Of a stretch of DNA of 64,000 bases, positions 57,360 to 64,000 are shown piece by piece. Both the position numbers and the translations under genes were made by a program. The DNA comes from Salvia splendens (lineage: Eukaryota; Streptophyta; Magnoliopsida; Lamiales; Lamiaceae). The notes under the pieces were generated by a model that was not told where the DNA came from, made no database searches, and saw only the letters and a list, made by a program, of their open reading frames with translations. The DNA is taken from NCBI RefSeq assembly GCF_004379255.2, contig NC_056040.1, positions 21,464,120-21,528,119 on the forward strand. The letters run 5' to 3'. The stretch's first letter is position 1. The number at the start of each line of letters is the position of its first letter.

Positions 57360-59093
57360 GTTGAATACATCTTTAGTCCAATTTAGTAATTTTTGGGGGT
57401 CTTGATATATGTCTAAATTGATGGATTTGATCTTCATGTTTATGTCCTACTCCTACATATGTAGTAGGTGTCTGTAGTCTTCCAACTGTATTGTGCAAGG
57501 CTTTCTTTAGCTTTTTTTGTTTTTTGGTAATTGCTATGGTTTGGATAGTTTAATATGTTTCGATCACAAACAACCTAATTTATGAATCCTCTTCACAATT
57601 TTATCAGGGGTGTTCGATTTGTAAGATTGTATTCCAGATTAAATTTGTAGTGTATTTGGTTCATGAGATTCAACCCCTCAACTCAATCATAAATGGTTAA
57701 TCATGGGATAATTAGTCATAGCTAACCCACTATGACTAAAATAATCTCACAACTCAATCCTAGATTGTATCTTGGAAACCGAACGCCACCTTAGTTGATA
57801 GTTTTATTTACAAGACTAATATGGTGTCGAATCGCTTTAGAAAATGATTGAGGACATGATAGTCTTAAATTAGTTTCGCTTCGTTTTAATTCATTTGAAA
57901 GTTGGATTTCCCTACTTTTTTTGTTTTTATTTTTCCTATTCATGATTGAGGGAGGTGGACTAAAGAAAATAATATCTCGATTTCTCTTTTTTTGTTAATA
58001 TTATTATGACAAATAGAGTTGTCAATGGGGTCATGCCAATTCAGCCTAGCACAACCCAGGCTTAGTATGAACTGCATTAGGCTCATCCCATCACTGAAAT
58101 AAAATGAGATTTTATTGGGCTCTTTGGTTGAAAGAAGATCCCAATTAAGTCATTTTTTAAACCCATTACCAGCTGAACCTAGGCTCAATCACACCAACAA
58201 TGAACAAATCTCAAATCTTTAAAGATATAGGAGATTGGCAATTCGGCCCAAAAGGATGAATGGCTGGCTTTGTATAAATTTCTTATTCATGAATTTATGA
58301 TGGATCTATAATACTTCTTCCATCACATACGAGATGTCACATTTATGGATGATATGAGATTTTATAAAGTTTTGTTTTATTTGTCAAGGGGAGAGAAAAT
58401 ATTGGCGTGAGAGAACTTTTTTCGAATATGAAAACATAATACTATCTTTAGTAAGATAAAATAAATTCCTTAGTTAATTATTGCATAAATATACGTAGTT
58501 CCTTAGTTATATATAGCTTCAATCCAATTGTCAGTAGTTAAGACTCCACGAAATTAAACCTAAAAAAGAAGGCGGTTTCACGATGTTTAAGAAATCACGA
58601 TGCCCATAGCACCTTGTACACTATATATAATTAAATGCCGCTATTTATTGTGAGTTACCATGCCGTTGAACAACTTTTGACCCGATACTAAATTCTCTGA
58701 CATAAATATTGGGAGGTAGATATGGATATAGTGGGTTTTATTAATTGCACTTTGCTACTTATAGTTTCTACTCAATTAATTATTTAATGAATATATCATC
58801 CATGTCAATCGTAGACATGTGCTGGTACTAGATTCTTGTCGAAATTAAGACACGTAACTGAATTAGCTTACATAATAAATCGTGATAAACGAAAAGGGGA
58901 AAAATCTTTTTTAGGTTATGCATGTAGCAGCTGCTATTGATAGAAAATAAATTTATTGCGTAGGAAAATAATGAGTTGTGATGGTTGTCTTCGACGCCTG
59001 CTAACATTGTGGGCTATCTCTCCTTAGATTTGTCCTCGCTGGCCTATATCATAAACTTTTTATTTAATGTATGTCTCACCCTTATAAAACTAG
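57360..59093. other. Intergenic region after KCS
   Basis: Includes the KCS 3' UTR. No further gene and no clear mobile element ends are visible. Confidence 0.5.
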
Positions 59094-59095
59094 TA

Positions 59096-59346
59096 TTCCC
59101 TCCGTTTCTTCATAGTTGAGGCGAAACTTTTCGACACGGAGTTTTAGAAAAGAATGTTGGGTGTGTTAAATAAATAGATAAAAAAGTAAGAGAGAGGAAA
59201 AAGCAGAGAGAATAAAGTATAAAGTGAATAAAGGTAGAGAAAGTAAAGTAAGAAAGAGAAAAAAGTTACCATATATGAAAATGACTCAACTATGAAGGAA
59301 ATTTTCGAAATGGAAAAATGACTCAACTATAAAGGAACGGAGGGAG
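59096..59346. mobile_element. Stowaway-like MITE
   Basis: The left end TTCCCTCCGTTTCTTCATAG matches the inverted right end CTATAAAGGAACGGAGGGAG. TA flanks both ends (59094-59095 and 59347-59348). About 251 bp. A degenerate internal copy of the right end (GACTCAACTATGAAGGAA) lies near 59282. Confidence 0.85.
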
Positions 59347-60439
59347 TATATAAGTATAGATTGAATTAGGGGATCCACAACAAAATATCTTACATGTCCT
59401 TAGGGGCAGAGCCAGTGAGAGATTTAGAAAATACAAGTAATTTTGAAGGAGACCAAATTAGTAGAAGTAAACGAACTAAGGAGAATTAAGTTTTTCTTTT
59501 CATATTAGTGATGGATATAATTATAATTTTACAAATAAATTAGTTATTTACTTTTTCATTTTTATAGTATTGGTCATATATTACTTAGATTTGTTAATAT
59601 GTGCAGATTTTTCGCTAACTCATTATTCATGGAATTATGAGTAGCGATGATCAACACATAAAAATAATTAGTATTGTTACTTTATATAATTGTGATTTGG
59701 TTCTGCCAAGTTAATATTATCCTCAAGAATTTGTCTGATCAAATTTATTTTATATAGAAACCTAAACTAGTTAAAATTTATTCCAATACAATATATAAGG
59801 TAATTTTAGAAATCTTAGCATTCTTTAGAAAAAAAATTAATTAAATTGAGCTAGCATCAAGTTCAATTAATTGATGAACATAGAATATTAATCACGATAG
59901 TAACACTAGTTAGTAATAATGAAATTTTAATTAAATTGGATTCAATTTAATTAAGCAGATGTCTATTTGAACAAGGTCTACCTAAATCTCCCTGGATCGA
60001 CATCAAAATCCAGCAAACATATAAATATAGGAAGAGAATCAGATGACGCAGACTACTTCTAGTGGTTGTGATTATAGTTATTTTTAAAATCTTTCAAGAA
60101 GAAATTTGACTTTTCTCTGTTTTAATGAAAATTAGTGTTCAATTATAAAAATAATAACCGAACATATTCGGGCCAGTGTGACTTGATTTGGGGCGGGTTG
60201 AACCAACACCAATGTATGGCGATGCACACGAAGGTGGGCCACTTATTTTAATCTCAAATAAATTATTTAATTGGATTTAAATTCTCAATCAAGATCCTCG
60301 AAACAATTGAGTTGTCTCAACAAGATACTGATCGAGTATAAAAGCTAAGTTACAACAAACTGTAATACTATCAAAGTCCAAAAATAATTGTATTTACATA
60401 TGCAGATGCCAGTTCGACTTTCACATGAATTTGGTCCGG

Positions 60440-60710
60440 TAAGCATTGGCGGACACAGTAAGGCAAGACAAGGGGCTTAAGCCCCTCCCAAGAAGCTTTT
60501 TTGTTGATTTTTCTATTTCTAATTTTTTAAAATTTTTCAAAACCAATGTATCAAGCCCATGCCATTTGAGTGATGTTAGAGACTAAATCCTAGAAAGTTT
60601 AATGGTTGGAAAGGCTGAACTATTGCTAATAAAGCAAAAATTGCAAAGGAAGTCAAAGAAAAATTAATGGCAGCCGCTGCTGCAAAGAAGGTGAAGAAAA
60701 AGAACTAGTA
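60440..60710 (+). mobile_element. hAT-like end with short Lys/Ala-rich frame
   Basis: ATTGGCGGACACAGTAAGG resembles hAT termini (compare CAGTGGCGGATCC at 41699). It is followed by the palindrome AGGGGCTTAAGCCCCT (60471-60486). At 60629-60707 a short frame reads NKAKIAKEVKEKLMAA, then an Ala/Lys-rich end and a stop. I cannot name it, and it may be chance or an exon scrap. Confidence 0.3.
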
Positions 60711-62404
60711 TAATACTTATAATAAAGCAACCATTTAATAAGCAGTGCATCAAAAATTGAGCCCAAATTAACAAGTCTAAACTAATTTTGATAAATGTGT
60801 TATGTTAATTTTTAAATGTGATTTATATATGAAATATAACCAAAATTCTAAATTTACAGCTTAATTTTCAACCAATTCTATATCTTATAATAGGGTTACT
60901 TCTTCATCGCAATTTCCATCTAAATTATATAATTCACAAAACATTTCGATTTATATTAATTTATTTTTATCTATAAAATATTTATGCATTGTACATTATA
61001 TTTGCCTCCGAAAAAATGTCATGTTTTTCTATTTTTATTCGTTCATCAAAATTATTCTCTATGATAAGTTTTTCTTCCTTAAGGTGGAACATAATTTCCA
61101 CTAACACTATTTCGAACACTTTTATCTCTATCTTTTTCTTATTTTACCGATTGTATCAAACCTAGAACCATCCACGATCAAAAAAACTATTTATCGTAGA
61201 TGAAGGTAGTATACAGTGCATCCCTTGCTAAAATAATTTTCTGCGTGTTCTACCAAACATATAGTATAAGACTGATGGAGGCTTTTCCACTCGCAAAAAG
61301 ACACTTCGCATTGAAGTATAATCAAGTACAAATTTGTCACGATTTATTTAATAACATAGGTCCATAGTCAATATATATATATATATATATATAGCTTAGT
61401 ATTATTGAGTATATGACAGCCTGGTTCCCGCCTAAAACTCAAGGAATACAAATTGTATTTTAAACTTCATTTGATACTATTATAGAAGCATGCATCTTGT
61501 ACAATATAACTACGTAAATGATTGAATTATTGTAAAAGAACTAGTATTATATATACAACAAAGTTGGCAATTAGAAAATGAGGTTTGTATTTTTTGGTAC
61601 CTAAAGTAGGAAAAATCATAATTTAAATATCTAAAAAGAAAAAAAAATTATAAATTAGGTGTCTTAACTAACCATGTAAAAGACTGGTATGCTCTTATGG
61701 CCACATAGACAAAATGGTTAAACGTGGCACCTAAAATGTGATTATCCATCGTTTTGGACCCTAAATGTGATTATTTGGATATTGAGTACCAAAAAGATGC
61801 GAACACTACTTTGTGGATACAGTTTCTGTATTTCACTCTATTTTAAATTAACACATAATTTGAAAATTAAGTCTCAAGTTAAATTTTCTTATAATTAAAA
61901 CAAATACACATTATAATTTGAAATCCAGTTAGAGTCTAATTGCACAATCTCTTAGAGAATGACAAAAATATCTACTACAATTTAATATCGGTGGGTCATA
62001 TATTACGAGCTCATTTATTATCTTATGGGATCAAGCATTCATATTGCTTCCACAAGTCAATTGTAATTTATAGCTTTGAATTGTGGAGTCGTTTGCAAAA
62101 ATTGTGTGTTTAAAAAATGCAAAAATATCGTTTTCTTCATAAATAGTTAAATACTATTTGTAACTCAACGAGAGGAACAACAATGTTAATTTCTCAACTG
62201 CCAGAAAATATTGCATGAATTTCGAAATAATATTTTAAAATGATCAAATACCTAGAATTTGATTCAACTTCATAATTTTATTGACAAATTATAATTTATC
62301 CTATAAAAATACTCTAAATATTCACTGTAATTTGTAAACATACCCCAATCAATTAAAAATGCTTAACTATAATGAAATTTGTAAAACCGATCTGAGCTTA
62401 AAAA

Positions 62405-62600
62405 ATACTCCCTCCGTCCATGAAAAACATTCCATATCTGGACGGCACGAATTTTAATAAAATCAATAGTAAAACGGTAAAAGAGAGAAAGAGAAAAAAT
62501 TAGGTAGAGTTTGAGAAATGAGAAAAATAGGTAAAGTCAGAGAAATTTTCCATTATGACTATTTTTTGTGGATGTCCTAAAAAAAAATGAGACTATTTTT
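62405..62600. mobile_element. Stowaway-like MITE fragment
   Basis: CTCCCTCCGTCCATGAAAAA marks a left end. A clean inverted right end was not found, so it is probably truncated. Confidence 0.5.
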
Positions 62601-63142
62601 ACAAAAATTCGTAAAAATTTTCATTAGAATGCAGTTTATGGAAAAATTATACTCCATAATTGGATTAGACAAGTTTTATTGAGAAATGAGAATGCAGTTT
62701 GGTGGAGTAAAATACTTAATATTTTGCATAAAAAGTAGTATGGCGTTTTCGATCTTGTTCATCCTTAATTGAATTAGACAAGTTTTATGGAGTATAATAC
62801 TCTATGCACGTCAACTTAAAAAATTTCGCTTGTTAGGCGAAAAAGTGAACGATTTTGCTTCATAAAGTTAAACAATTTTTTAAACTCAGTGAACTTTAAA
62901 TGATGGACGGAAAGAGAATTTTGTTATATGTTGAATAATTTTACAAATTTCATGAATTAACGTATTTTGTATTTTTTTCTGTTTGTTCCTTTTTTTATTA
63001 ACTTTCATGAAAGTTTAAAAACCATTTTACATTTTTAATGCAACTTTCATTAAAACACAAATATTTTTTGTAATTTTTAAAGTTCAAGCTATTTTACAAA
63101 TTACTCAAAGTTCGATTCATGAACTACAACCGACACTTATTA

Positions 63143-63397
63143 GACCATCTCCGACCCTACACCAAATCTCATTTTTGGTGTAGAAAACTTTTCCAACTAT
63201 ATTGTGATCTATACCAATTTTTGTATTTTTCTATGGAACAAAATTAAATATGAGTGCACTGTAAATTTTTGTGAGACTTATACTAAAAAATTATGTAAAA
63301 TTTAAAATTGGAATAAATGGTTAAAATAAAATTACTTTTTGATGTGACATATATTCAAAGATTGGTTTAAGTTTGGTATAAAAGATTGGAGATGCCC
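63143..63397. mobile_element. Tourist-like MITE
   Basis: The left end GACCATCTCCGACCCTACACC matches the inverted right end GGGCATCTCCAATCTTTTATACC in outline. TTA flanks both sides (63140-63142 and 63398-63400), the duplication typical of Harbinger-related MITEs. 255 bp. Confidence 0.8.
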
Positions 63398-64000
63398 TTA
63401 GTACTAAGTCCCAGTATCAAGTTTAAGCTAGCTTTTAAGTATATTTTTTATTAATTTTTTTTTATCTTTGTGCATCTATTACAGGGGAATACTTGAGCAA
63501 CATACTCCTTTTATACTATATAAATCACAAATAATGAAGTTGTGAAACATTTATGAATTTATTGAGTAATTGAGTAAATATATGATTTAATATTATGTTC
63601 TCAGTCATATTTGTGAGACGAATATATGACCATGAATTTATGTTCTATAAGCTGTTTTTATTTTAGTCGTATCCTCTGTTAAAATATGTTAACGGTATGT
63701 TTAACATTATAAAATAATTGCACAATATCCCATCATTTATAGTTTATAAAAAGAAAATTTTGTGTATTGGGGAAGCTTGCCAACTTTAACAACAGCACAT
63801 GTAATAATAATGTGCAACGCCTTTGATTAAATTTTATTCCTACTAATGAAAGGCAAGTGGGGTAAGAGCATATCCAAGGGAGGGAAATGGTAAATGGAAA
63901 GGTAAAAGAGAAATAACTACCATATTTATCTCTTTTTGATAAAATTTCATGCTCTAATGAAAAAGGTATTTGAGGAGGTATTTATACCTTCTTCCATTTT

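Larger units (their letters stand above)
59349..64000. other. Gene-free AT-rich right end of the window
   Basis: Apart from the MITE pieces listed separately and a TA microsatellite at about 61372-61393, I see no coding region or RNA gene here. Confidence 0.5.

Noticed and set aside
61372..61393. TA-rich stretch as a possible origin or matrix attachment site
   Set aside because: A simple microsatellite. Nothing else supports a function.

Overview
This is a nuclear genomic window from a flowering plant, most likely a eudicot. The evidence is spliced plant genes with GT-AG introns, AT-rich intergenic DNA and plant retrotransposon lineages (Tekay chromovirus, Athila, Ty1/copia), together with PIF/Harbinger, hAT, CACTA-type and Stowaway-like DNA elements. 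I cannot fix the species from the sequence alone. The left half (1-30,700) holds only transposable elements. The right half (32,800-57,400) carries four host genes separated by MITEs and retrotransposon relics. The last 6.6 kb appears gene-free.

Left half. Positions 1-1605 are the 5' end of a Ty3-type element on the minus strand (one LTR and the start of gag) that runs off the window. A recent 11.25-kb Tekay-type chromovirus (2762-14013, minus strand, 5-bp duplication CACAC) sits in a CA/TG-rich low-complexity element. Its two 2.6-2.7 kb LTRs are nearly identical. Gag-pro, RT-RNase H and integrase-chromodomain are present, broken only by one stop and one frameshift, and there is an extra intact 193-residue ORF ahead of gag. 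Next come a small Harbinger element (15217-16352) that keeps an in-frame miniature transposase, and a 2-kb Harbinger transposon (17248-29495) whose transposase was split by a 10.3-kb Athila element (18695-28959, duplication CATGT). The Athila copy has lost most of RNase H and all of integrase, and RT is fused in frame to the downstream Athila ORF1-type protein.

Right half. The host genes are: an intronless GT47 xyloglucan-galactosyltransferase-like gene (32803-34290, plus); a 14-exon DEAD-box RNA helicase of the nucleolar RH7 type (37183-41397, plus); a three-exon GH29 alpha-L-fucosidase (43910-46483, minus); and a two-exon 3-ketoacyl-CoA synthase (54744-57359, plus) in which two conserved histidines are replaced. 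Three of the four belong to cell-wall, glycan or cuticle biology, but nothing in the sequence shows that they are co-regulated. Between them lie a hAT element with a CACTA-type MITE inside its transposase (41699-43083), a decayed copia RNase H (48275-48870), several Harbinger-derived MITEs, and a 2.45-kb copia element with a truncated 5' LTR (51700-54151).

I found no CRISPR array, rRNA gene or convincing tRNA gene. The most interesting leads are the extra ORF in the Tekay element, the phased hairpins in the Athila 3' region, the miniature Harbinger ORF, the catalytically altered KCS, and the frame-ambiguous GAA tract at the helicase start.
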